Assembly (NCBI GenBank): GCA_910586605.1
Contig: CAJUJR010000032.1
Coordinates: 1-30,342, forward strand
Length of the DNA stretch: 30,342 nucleotides
Direction: 5' to 3'
From: an uncultured Lachnospiraceae bacterium
GTDB lineage: Bacteria; Bacillota; Clostridia; Lachnospirales; Lachnospiraceae
Shown here: positions 14,617 through 22,203 of the stretch, one piece after another
How positions within the stretch are numbered: position 1 is the first letter of the stretch
Layout of the letters: each line of letters opens with the position of its first letter
Position numbers and translations under genes: made by a program
Notes under the pieces: model-generated
What the model was told of the DNA's origin: nothing
Database searches by the model: none
What the model saw: only the letters and a program-made list of their open reading frames with translations

Positions 14617-17190
14617 ATGAGTGTATTTAGTAAGATTTTTGGAACCCACAGCCAACATGAGGTAAAACGGATTTTGCCGCTTGTAGATAAAATCGAGGCA
14701 ATGGGGCCGGAATATGAGAAGCTGACGGATGCAGAGCTGCAGGCTAAGACAGCAGAGTTTAAGGAAAGGCTTGCAAATGGAGAGACTTTAGATGACCTGC
14801 TTCCGGAAGCATATGCAACAGTACGCGAGGCAGCAACGCGCGTGCTTGGGATGCGCCATTACCGTGTCCAGCTAATCGGTGGCGTCATCCTCCACCAGGG
14901 GCGTATTACGGAGATGCGTACTGGTGAAGGTAAGACGCTTGTATCTACGCTTCCGGCATACTTAAATGCTTTGGAGGAAAAAGGGGTCCATATCGTAACT
15001 GTCAACGACTATCTTGCAAAGCGTGATGCGGAATGGATGGGGAAGGTACATGAGTTTTTAGGGCTTTCTGTTGGCGTTATTTTAAACTCAATGGATAACG
15101 ATGAGAGAAGGGAAGCATATGGGTGTGATATTACCTATGCCACAAATAATGAACTGGGCTTTGATTATCTGCGTGACAATATGGTGGTATATAAAGAAGA
15201 ACTGGTACAGCGTTCCCTGCATTATGCGATTATTGATGAGGTCGATTCTGTCCTGATTGACGAAGCGAGGACTCCGCTTATTATTTCTGGGCAAAGTGGG
15301 AAATCGACGAAATTATATGACGCCTGCGATATTTTTGCAAGGCAGCTTACAAGAGGTACGGCAAAAGAGCTTTCCAAGATGGATATCCTGATGAATGAGG
15401 AAGAACAGGAGACAGGCGATTATGTCGTGGATGAAAAGGATAAAAATGTAAACTTGACAGAAGAAGGCGTGCGCAAGGCAGAACGTTTTTTCCGTGTGGA
15501 CAATCTTGCTGATCCAAGCAACCTAGAGCTGCAGCACAATATTAACCTTGCTCTGCGCGCCCATTCCTTAATGGCGAAGGACAAGGACTACGTGGTAAAA
15601 GATGATGAAGTGTTAATTGTCGATGAATTTACTGGGCGTATTATGCCGGGGCGCCGTTTTTCAGACGGTCTCCATCAGGCGATAGAGGCAAAGGAGCATG
15701 TCAAGGTAAAACGTGAAAGTAAAACACTTGCAACGATTACATTCCAGAACTTCTTTAATAAATATGGAAAGAAATCTGGTATGACTGGTACGGCGTTGAC
15801 GGAGGAGAAGGAATTCCGTGAAATCTATGGCATGGATGTTGTGGAAGTGCCTACAAATCTTCCGGTAGCCCGTATTGATTATAATGATGTGGTTTATAAG
15901 ACAAAGGAAGAAAAGTTCAATGCTGTCGTAGAAGATATTGCAGAGGCGCATGAAAAAGGGCAGCCGGTGCTTGTTGGTACAATTGCAATTGATACTTCAG
16001 AATATTTAAGCAGCAAGCTACAGAAAAAAGGTATTCCGCATAAGGTCTTAAATGCTAAGTTCCACGAGCTTGAAGCTGAAATTATTGCGGATGCCGGGCA
16101 GATGGGTGCTGTTACAATTGCAACCAATATGGCCGGCCGTGGTACGGATATTAAGCTTGGCGAGGGTGTAAAAGAGCTTGGCGGCCTGAAAATTATTGGT
16201 ACAGAGCGCCATGAATCAAGGCGTATTGACAACCAGCTCCGAGGGCGTTCCGGACGTCAGGGAGATCCAGGGGAATCCCGTTTCTATATTTCCCTGGAAG
16301 ATGATTTAATGCGCCTGTTTGGCTCAGAACGTTTGATGGGATTGTTTGAAGCAATGCCGGAAGGGGAGCAGATTGAGCATAAAATGTTATCAAGCGCAAT
16401 CGAGGGGGCGCAGAAGAAAATTGAAGGGAATAACTTTGGAATTAGAAAGAATCTCCTGGAGTTTGACCGTGTCAATAATGAACAGCGTGAGGTGATTTAT
16501 AAAGAACGCCGTATGGTATTGGATGGCGAAAGCATGCGCGATACAATTTATAAGATGATTACAGATGTTGTAGAGCATGTCGTGGATGCCATTATCAATG
16601 CAGATGCACCCGCAGAAGAATGGGATATAAAGGAATTAAACCATGTAATCCGCCCAATTATCCCTATGAAAAAAGTTGTCCTGACAGAGGAACAGCTTAA
16701 GCATATGAAGAAGGATGAACTGCTGCAGCAGTTAAAAGAAGAAGCAGTTAAGACATATGAAGCAAAAGAGGCAGAATTCCCTGATCCTGACAGAATCCGG
16801 GAAGTGGAGCGCATTATCCTTTTGCGCGTTATTGACCATAAGTGGATGGACCATATTGATGATATGGATCAGCTCCGCCAGGGAATTGGATTACAGGCGT
16901 TTGGGCAGAGGGATCCTGTTGTAGAATATAAATTTGCCGGGTTTGATATGTTTAATGAGATGATTGATGCTATTTCTGAGGATACAGTAAAAGCGCTGAT
17001 GCATATCCAGGTTGAACAGAATGAGCAGAATGTCCAGCGTGAACAGGTTGCAAAAGTAACAGGGACAAATAAAGATGAAACAGTTGCCGCGGCCCCGAAA
17101 AAGAGGGAAGGCAAGAAAATTCAGCCAAATGACCCGTGCCCTTGCGGTAGCGGGAAAAAATATAAAATGTGCTGTGGCAGGCGGATTTAA
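14617..17190 (+). CDS. secA: Preprotein translocase ATPase SecA
   Basis: SecA drives secreted proteins through the SecYEG channel. The 857-residue protein shows the N-terminal helicase-like fold with Walker A MRTGEGKT (Lys106), TVNDYLAKRDAEWM, Walker B IIDEVDSVLIDEARTPLIISG (DEVD) and ATNMAGRGTDIKLG. The preprotein cross-linking and scaffold domains are present. The C-terminal zinc-binding tail is CPCGSGKKYKMCC. I choose ATG 14617, eight bases after AGGAG (14604-14608); ATG 14611 is only two bases from it. Length and motifs are complete for a standard SecA1. It is followed after 37 bases by prfB. Confidence 0.98.
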   Translation: MSVFSKIFGTHSQHEVKRILPLVDKIEAMGPEYEKLTDAELQAKTAEFKERLANGETLDDLLPEAYATVREAATRVLGMRHYRVQLIGGVILHQGRITEMRTGEGKTLVSTLPAYLNALEEKGVHIVTVNDYLAKRDAEWMGKVHEFLGLSVGVILNSMDNDERREAYGCDITYATNNELGFDYLRDNMVVYKEELVQRSLHYAIIDEVDSVLIDEARTPLIISGQSGKSTKLYDACDIFARQLTRGTAKELSKMDILMNEEEQETGDYVVDEKDKNVNLTEEGVRKAERFFRVDNLADPSNLELQHNINLALRAHSLMAKDKDYVVKDDEVLIVDEFTGRIMPGRRFSDGLHQAIEAKEHVKVKRESKTLATITFQNFFNKYGKKSGMTGTALTEEKEFREIYGMDVVEVPTNLPVARIDYNDVVYKTKEEKFNAVVEDIAEAHEKGQPVLVGTIAIDTSEYLSSKLQKKGIPHKVLNAKFHELEAEIIADAGQMGAVTIATNMAGRGTDIKLGEGVKELGGLKIIGTERHESRRIDNQLRGRSGRQGDPGESRFYISLEDDLMRLFGSERLMGLFEAMPEGEQIEHKMLSSAIEGAQKKIEGNNFGIRKNLLEFDRVNNEQREVIYKERRMVLDGESMRDTIYKMITDVVEHVVDAIINADAPAEEWDIKELNHVIRPIIPMKKVVLTEEQLKHMKKDELLQQLKEEAVKTYEAKEAEFPDPDRIREVERIILLRVIDHKWMDHIDDMDQLRQGIGLQAFGQRDPVVEYKFAGFDMFNEMIDAISEDTVKALMHIQVEQNEQNVQREQVAKVTGTNKDETVAAAPKKREGKKIQPNDPCPCGSGKKYKMCCGRRI

Positions 17191-17227
17191 CTGCTTGCTT
17201 GAGGCATAGACAGAAAGAGGTGAGTTG

Positions 17228-18329
17228 ATGGTAGAGTATGATAATATAAAGCTGACATTATCAGAATACGAAAAACCACTGCTTGAAATGGGGAATTCAC
17301 TTTGACCTCGCAAATAAACGCGACAGGGTTGAAGAGCTTGATAAGACAATGGAGGAGCCAGGGTTTTGGGATAACCCAGAAGCTTCTGCAGCGATAGTCC
17401 AGGAGAGCAGGAAATTAAAGGCCGTGATAGAACGGTATGAAGCGCTTTGTACAGAGCGTGAAGATATGCTGACTTTGATAGAGATTGGCGAAGAAGAAAA
17501 TGATACCGATTTAGTGGGGGAAATCCAGTCCTCGCTGAAGAATTTTGAGGAGCAGTTTGAGAACCTTCGGATTGAAACGCTTTTAAGTGGTGAATATGAT
17601 AAAGACAATGCGATTCTGACACTTCATGCAGGAGCCGGCGGCACAGAAAGCTGCGACTGGGCAGGAATGTTATGCCGGATGTACCAGCGGTGGGCAGAAA
17701 AGCAAGGCTTTCAGGTGGAAATGCTTGATTTCCTGGATGGGGAGGAAGCCGGGTTAAAGTCGGTTACTTTGCAGATTAATGGAATGAACGCATATGGCTA
17801 TCTGAAATCAGAACATGGGGTGCACCGCCTTGTGCGGATTTCCCCATTTAATGCAGCAGGGAAGCGGCAGACTTCCTTTGTATCTTGCGATGTAATGCCA
17901 GATATTGAGGAAGACCTGGATGTGGAAGTTTCAGAGGATGATATCCGGATTGATACTTACCGTTCCAGCGGCGCGGGAGGCCAGCATATTAACAAGACTT
18001 CATCTGCAATCCGTATTACGCATTTCCCGACAGGGATTGTTGTACAGTGCCAGAATGAGCGTTCCCAGCATATGAATAAAGATAAGGCGATGCAGATGTT
18101 AAAAGCAAAGCTGTATATGTTAAAGCAGCAGGAGCAGCTTGACAAGGCAAATGGCATCCGTGGGGAGGCAAAGGAGATTGGCTGGGGAAGCCAAATCCGT
18201 TCTTATGTGATGCAGCCTTATACAATGGTAAAGGATCACAGGACGAACGCAGAAGTCAGCAATACACAAGGAGTCCTGGACGGTAATCTGGAGCCATTTA
18301 TTAATGCATATCTGGCATGGATAAATTAG
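17228..18329 (+). CDS. prfB: Peptide chain release factor 2, with programmed +1 frameshift
   Basis: RF2 ends translation at UGA and UAA. A 25-codon first frame (ATG 17228 behind AAAGAGG) runs MVEYDNIKLTLS... to ...GNSL and stops at TGA (17303-17305). Skipping T17303 puts the ribosome into the +1 frame, DLANKRDRVEELDKTMEEPGFW, to the stop at 18329. The joined product is 366 residues, normal for RF2. The stop-codon recognition tripeptide SPF (RISPFNAAGKRQ) and the catalytic GGQ (SGAGGQHINK) are intact. The frameshift is the classic autoregulatory device: low RF2 slows termination at UGA and raises RF2 synthesis. It lies between secA and hom and is probably cotranscribed with them. Confidence 0.97.
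17290..17306 (+). promoter_or_regulatory. RF2 programmed frameshift site
   Basis: The slippery CTT TGA C is at 17300-17306. A short purine run GGGG (17290-17293), able to pair with the 16S anti-Shine-Dalgarno, ends six bases before CTT. The well-studied E. coli site has a longer run (AGGGGG) three bases from CTT, so spacing and strength differ here. Confidence 0.85.
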
Positions 18330-18352
18330 AAGGACGTAAAATGGCGTTCTTC
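18329..18352 (+). other. Hairpin between prfB and hom
   Basis: GAAGGACG (18329-18336) pairs with CGTTCTTC (18345-18352) with one G-T pair and an 8-base loop. It begins at the last base of the prfB stop region and is not followed by a T run. A partial terminator or mRNA-stability hairpin is possible. Confidence 0.35.
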
Positions 18353-18380
18353 CCATTATTGAGAAAGACGGGGTACAAGT

Positions 18381-19589
18381 ATGAAAAAGGTGAGTGTGTT
18401 AGGCTATGGCACGGTCGGTTCTGGCGTGGTTGAAATCCTCAGGGAAAATGCGGAACTGATTGAAAAAAGGGCTGGAGAGAAAATTCAGGTAAAATCTGTC
18501 CTTGATTTAAGGGATTTTCCGGGAGACCCGGTACAGGATATTATTGTCCATGATTTTGAAGAAATCAGGAATGATTCGGAAGTACAGATTGTAGTAGAAA
18601 CGATGGGAGGCCTTCATCCTGCATATGAGTTTGTAAAAGCTTCTTTAGAGAGTGGGAAAAGCGTGTGTACTTCTAATAAAGCGCTTGTAGCTGCATATGG
18701 CCCGGAACTTTTGAAGCTGGCAGAAGAAAAAAATGTGAACTTCTTGTTTGAAGCTAGTGTTGGAGGCGGGATCCCAATTATCCGCCCATTAAAGGTTTCC
18801 CTTGCGCCAGACGAGATTTTAGGGATTTCGGGGATATTAAATGGAACCACGAATTATATTTTGACAGAGATGGCAGAAAATGGTTCTGATTTTGATTCTG
18901 TGTTAAAAGATGCGCAGGAGAAAGGATATGCGGAGAAAGACCCGACCGCTGATGTGGAAGGGTATGACGCATGCCGTAAGATTGCGATTTTAACATCATT
19001 GGCTTATGGGAAACAGCTTGATTTTGAAGATATTTATACTGAAGGAATAACAAAGATTACAGACCGCGATATCCAGTATGCAAAGGAATTAGGGGCAAAG
19101 ATTAAGATTTTTGGTTCCAGCAAAAAAGTTGGGGATAAAGTGTCTGCAATGGTAGCGCCAAAACTGATTACCGCTTCCCATCCTTTATATAGTGTGGATG
19201 GTGTATTTAATTCTATCCTTGTGACAGGGAACATGGTAGGGGACGTTATGTTTTATGGCCAGGGCGCAGGAAAGCTTGCAACGGCAAGCGCTGTTGTTTC
19301 TGATGTGATTGATGAAGCAAAGCATACAGCTATCAATATGAAAACCTTGTGGGAGCCTGAAAAGCTTGCCTTGATGCCAATGGAAGAAGTGGCATCCCGC
19401 TTCTTTGTCCGGATTCATGGAAGGAAAGAAGAAGCGGCAGAATTAGCAGAACGTGCATTTGGCAAGGTGCTTTCTGTTGAGGCTGGTTTTGAAGATGAAT
19501 TTGGGTTTGTGACAGAAGAAATGACAGAAGGTGCATTTGAAAAGGCGGCAGGCGAAGTGGATATCATTAACCGGATTCGTTTTGACTAA
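18381..19589 (+). CDS. hom: Homoserine dehydrogenase
   Basis: It reduces aspartate semialdehyde to homoserine for threonine and methionine. The 402-residue protein begins with the nucleotide-binding motif VLGYGTVGSG. It has the substrate-domain motif GGGIPIIRPL and the GILNGTTNYIL signature. Asp196 and Lys200 in GYDACRKIAIL are the catalytic pair seen in the family. The C-terminal part (about 345-400, RFFVRIHGRKEEAAELAERAFGKV...) looks like an ACT regulatory domain. ATG 18381 lies 51 bases after prfB. Its stop is 18 bases before the putative homoserine kinase, which takes its product. Confidence 0.96.
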   Translation: MKKVSVLGYGTVGSGVVEILRENAELIEKRAGEKIQVKSVLDLRDFPGDPVQDIIVHDFEEIRNDSEVQIVVETMGGLHPAYEFVKASLESGKSVCTSNKALVAAYGPELLKLAEEKNVNFLFEASVGGGIPIIRPLKVSLAPDEILGISGILNGTTNYILTEMAENGSDFDSVLKDAQEKGYAEKDPTADVEGYDACRKIAILTSLAYGKQLDFEDIYTEGITKITDRDIQYAKELGAKIKIFGSSKKVGDKVSAMVAPKLITASHPLYSVDGVFNSILVTGNMVGDVMFYGQGAGKLATASAVVSDVIDEAKHTAINMKTLWEPEKLALMPMEEVASRFFVRIHGRKEEAAELAERAFGKVLSVEAGFEDEFGFVTEEMTEGAFEKAAGEVDIINRIRFD

Positions 19590-19607
19590 GCAGGAATGGA
19601 GCAAGAG

Positions 19608-20810
19608 ATGAAATATATTGTAATATTAGGGGATGGGATGGCGGATGAGCCAATCGCCCAGATAGATGGCAGGACGCCGCTTATGGCGGCAAATACGCCG
19701 GTGATGGATTCTTTGGCGGCAAAGTCAGAAATTGGCCTTGCCCATACGATTCCAAAGGGGATGAAGCCGGGAAGCGATACGGCAAACCTTGCAGTATTGG
19801 GGTATGACCCAGAAAAATATTATACGGGGCGTTCCCCGCTTGAGGCACTGAGCATTGGCGTGCCATTAAAAGATACGGATATTGCGATCCGCTGTAATAT
19901 TGTTACGGTTTCTGACGATGACTTGCCATATGGGGAAAAGACAATTATCGACCACAGTTCCAGTGAAATTTCAACGGAAGATGCTACAGTGCTGATGGAG
20001 GCTATCCAGAGGGAGATGGATAATGAAACCTACCAGTATTATGTAGGCACGAGTTACCGCCATCTTACGGTATGGGATAAAGGGGCTGTGACAGAACTTG
20101 TGCCTCCCCATGATATCTTAGGGAAGGTGATTGGGCAGTATCTGCCAGAGGATGAAAAACTCCGTGAAATGATGGAGAGAAGCTATGCAATTTTAAATAA
20201 CCATCCAATAAATGTGGAACGTGCAAAGAAAGGGCTAAATAAAGCAAACTCTATCTGGTTCTGGGGTGCGGGGACAAGGCCAGCCCTGGATTCCTTTGAA
20301 GAAAAATACCACAAAAAAGGAGCGATGATTTCTGCTGTTGATTTGCTAAAAGGGATTGCAGTTGGCGCTTCGATGGGAAATATTGATGTTCCCGGCGCAA
20401 ATGGCACATTGGAAACAAACTGGGAGGGCAAGGCAGAGGCGGCAGTGAAAGCGCTGCTGGAAGAAAATTATGATTTTGTCTATGTCCATATGGAAGCGCC
20501 AGATGAAATGGGGCATCAAGGAAGCCTGGAAAGGAAGATAAAGGCAATTGAGTACCTGGACAGCAGAGTCCTTTCTATAGTAGTAGAAAAGATGGAGGAA
20601 TCTGGGGAGGATTATCGGATGCTAGTGATGCCAGACCATCCTACGCCGATTGCATGCCGGACACACACATCTGACCCAGTTCCATATATGCTGTATGACA
20701 GCAGGCAGAATCAGGAATCAGGATGCCTATACAATGAGGCAGATGCCAAAAGGAATGGAATTGTGGTGGAACAGGGTTATACTTTAATGAGTAAACTATT
20801 AGAAAAGTAA
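19608..20810 (+). CDS. Phosphoglycerate-mutase-like protein, proposed homoserine kinase
   Basis: The 400-residue protein belongs to the archaeal-type cofactor-independent phosphoglycerate mutases (ApgM, alkaline phosphatase superfamily). It starts YIVILGDGMADEP, a metal-binding motif. Ser56 in PGSDTANLAVLGYDP is the likely nucleophile. EAPDEMGHQG and MPDHPTPIACRTHTSDPVPY carry further metal ligands. A bacterial branch of this family is annotated, from gene context, as a proposed homoserine kinase (TIGR02535). Its place between hom and lysC supports that role here, and no GHMP-type ThrB is present in the window. Glycolytic mutase activity remains possible. I use ATG 19608 with GGAG six bases upstream; ATG 19596 has its purines directly adjacent. 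Confidence 0.85.
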   Translation: MKYIVILGDGMADEPIAQIDGRTPLMAANTPVMDSLAAKSEIGLAHTIPKGMKPGSDTANLAVLGYDPEKYYTGRSPLEALSIGVPLKDTDIAIRCNIVTVSDDDLPYGEKTIIDHSSSEISTEDATVLMEAIQREMDNETYQYYVGTSYRHLTVWDKGAVTELVPPHDILGKVIGQYLPEDEKLREMMERSYAILNNHPINVERAKKGLNKANSIWFWGAGTRPALDSFEEKYHKKGAMISAVDLLKGIAVGASMGNIDVPGANGTLETNWEGKAEAAVKALLEENYDFVYVHMEAPDEMGHQGSLERKIKAIEYLDSRVLSIVVEKMEESGEDYRMLVMPDHPTPIACRTHTSDPVPYMLYDSRQNQESGCLYNEADAKRNGIVVEQGYTLMSKLLEK

Positions 20811-20845
20811 TTCTGGTGGAGGATAGATAGGAGGAAATGGTATAA

Positions 20846-22057
20846 ATGTTAATCGTTAAAAAATTTGGCGGTACTTCTGTTGGCAATACAGAACGTATTT
20901 TTAATGTGGCAAAGCGCTGCATAGAAGATTATCAAAAAGGGAATCAGATTGTAGTTGTGCTTTCTGCAATGGGAAAACAGACGGATGTTTTACTGGATAT
21001 GGCCAAAGAAGTCAACCCAAAAGCTTCTAAACGTGAGCTGGATATGCTTCTTACGACAGGCGAGCAGACTTCTGTTGCATTGATGGCAATGGCGATGGAT
21101 TCCTTGGGAGTTCCGGCAGTTTCCTTAAATGCATTCCAGGTGGCAATGCATACCACAACAGATTATGGCAATGCACGTTTAAAAAGGATTGATACACAAC
21201 GTATCCATTTTGAATTAGATAATAGGCGCATTGTTGTAGTAACTGGTTTCCAGGGAATCAATAAATATGACGACTATACAACATTAGGCCGCGGCGGTTC
21301 TGATACTACAGCAGTAGCATTGGCGGCAGCCCTCCATGCAGACGCCTGTGAAATTTATACAGATGTTGACGGTGTATTTACAGCAGACCCGCGTATTGTA
21401 CCATCCGCCCGTAAGTTAAATGAGATTACTTATGATGAGATGCTTGAACTGGCAAGCCTTGGCGCCGGCGTGCTTCATAACCGTTCTGTGGAGATGGCAA
21501 AGAAACATGGCGTGCAGTTAGTAGTACGTTCAAGTTTAAATACAAGTGAAGGAACAGTTGTAAAGGAGGAAAGTAAAATGGAGAAGATGTTAGTGAGCGG
21601 AGTTGCTACTGATAAAAATGTTGCCCAGTTTGCAGTAGAAGGGCTTGAGAATAAGCCTGGCGTTGCATTTAAGCTATTCCAGCATCTTGCAAACCACCAG
21701 GTAAATGTAGATATGATTATACAGTCGGTGGAGCATAATGGCACGCAGGATATCTGTTTTACCGTAACAGAAGATATGGCAGAGGTTGCTTTGGAAACAT
21801 TGGAACGGCATAGGAATACCAGCCTTCGGTGCGAAAAAATTACGATTACAAGGGATGTGTCAAAGGTTTCTGTTGTCGGCGCAGGCATGATGACCAATCC
21901 TGGCGTTGCTGCAAAGATGTTTGAAGCCCTGTATGATGCGGGCATAAATATCCGCCAGATTTCTACTTCTGAAATCCGTGTAACGGTCTTGATAGATGAA
22001 AAGTATACAGAGGATGCTGCGCAGGCAGTACATGAGGCATTTTCACTTGAAAAATAG
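20846..22057 (+). CDS. lysC: Aspartate kinase, ACT-regulated
   Basis: It phosphorylates aspartate, the first step to lysine, threonine and methionine. The 403-residue protein has the N-terminal kinase motif VKKFGGTSVGN, the substrate motif TTGEQTS, GFQGINKYDDYTTLGRGGSD and the ATP-site motif YTDVDGVFTADPR. Two ACT domains follow (about 260-330 and 335-400). They contain VNVDMIIQS and INIRQISTSEIRVTVLI, typical of amino-acid feedback. Length matches B. subtilis LysC. An internal ribosome site for a beta subunit is present. ATG 20846 follows AGGAGG (20829-20834). It is the last gene before a terminator, and I see no room for a lysine riboswitch immediately upstream. Confidence 0.96.
   Translation: MLIVKKFGGTSVGNTERIFNVAKRCIEDYQKGNQIVVVLSAMGKQTDVLLDMAKEVNPKASKRELDMLLTTGEQTSVALMAMAMDSLGVPAVSLNAFQVAMHTTTDYGNARLKRIDTQRIHFELDNRRIVVVTGFQGINKYDDYTTLGRGGSDTTAVALAAALHADACEIYTDVDGVFTADPRIVPSARKLNEITYDEMLELASLGAGVLHNRSVEMAKKHGVQLVVRSSLNTSEGTVVKEESKMEKMLVSGVATDKNVAQFAVEGLENKPGVAFKLFQHLANHQVNVDMIIQSVEHNGTQDICFTVTEDMAEVALETLERHRNTSLRCEKITITRDVSKVSVVGAGMMTNPGVAAKMFEALYDAGINIRQISTSEIRVTVLIDEKYTEDAAQAVHEAFSLEK
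21578..22057 (+). CDS. lysC: Aspartate kinase beta subunit from an internal start
   Basis: An in-frame ATG at 21578 is preceded by AAAGGAGG (21562-21569), eight bases away and better than the main gene's own site. The product would be 159 residues (MEKMLVSGVATDKNVAQFAV...), made only of the two ACT domains. B. subtilis LysC is known to make a beta subunit of similar size from an internal start, giving an alpha2beta2 enzyme. That this start is used here is inferred. Confidence 0.7.
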   Translation: MEKMLVSGVATDKNVAQFAVEGLENKPGVAFKLFQHLANHQVNVDMIIQSVEHNGTQDICFTVTEDMAEVALETLERHRNTSLRCEKITITRDVSKVSVVGAGMMTNPGVAAKMFEALYDAGINIRQISTSEIRVTVLIDEKYTEDAAQAVHEAFSLEK

Positions 22058-22077
22058 TTATTATATGTAAACAGATT

Positions 22078-22114
22078 AAAAGGGCGCTGCCTGGAGTAGC
22101 TGCCCTTTTCTCTT
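22078..22114 (+). terminator. Terminator after lysC
   Basis: AAAAGGGC (22078-22085) pairs with GCCCTTTT (22102-22109). An inner GCT/AGC extension needs a bulged T at 22101. CTCTT follows. It closes the secA-prfB-hom-lysC run. Confidence 0.75.
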
Positions 22115-22146
22115 AATTAAAATTAATAGGAAATCTGTAACCAAGG

Positions 22147-22155
22147 TGTTAAAAT
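22147..22155 (+). promoter_or_regulatory. Possible extended -10 promoter of tex
   Basis: TGTTAAAAT (22147-22155) fits an extended -10 element. There is no convincing -35 box 17 bases upstream. It lies in the only gap after the lysC terminator, so a promoter is expected here. Confidence 0.35.
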
Positions 22156-22203
22156 GTTGTGCCTGTGTTTTGATTTGCAGGCCAAGCAGGCATGGAGGAT
22201 AGT

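Noticed and set aside
17303..17305. Early TGA in prfB as a sign of a pseudogene
   Set aside because: The stop is within CTTTGAC at codon 26, the standard programmed frameshift site of release factor 2, and both frames join into a full-length protein.
16891..17622. A 243-codon minus-strand frame across the secA-prfB junction
   Set aside because: It overlaps two certain genes antisense, has no recognisable domain and no ribosome site.
18330..18380. Lysine riboswitch or T-box controlling hom/lysC
   Set aside because: The gaps before hom (51 bases) and lysC (35 bases) are far too short, and no T-box or L-box motif is visible.
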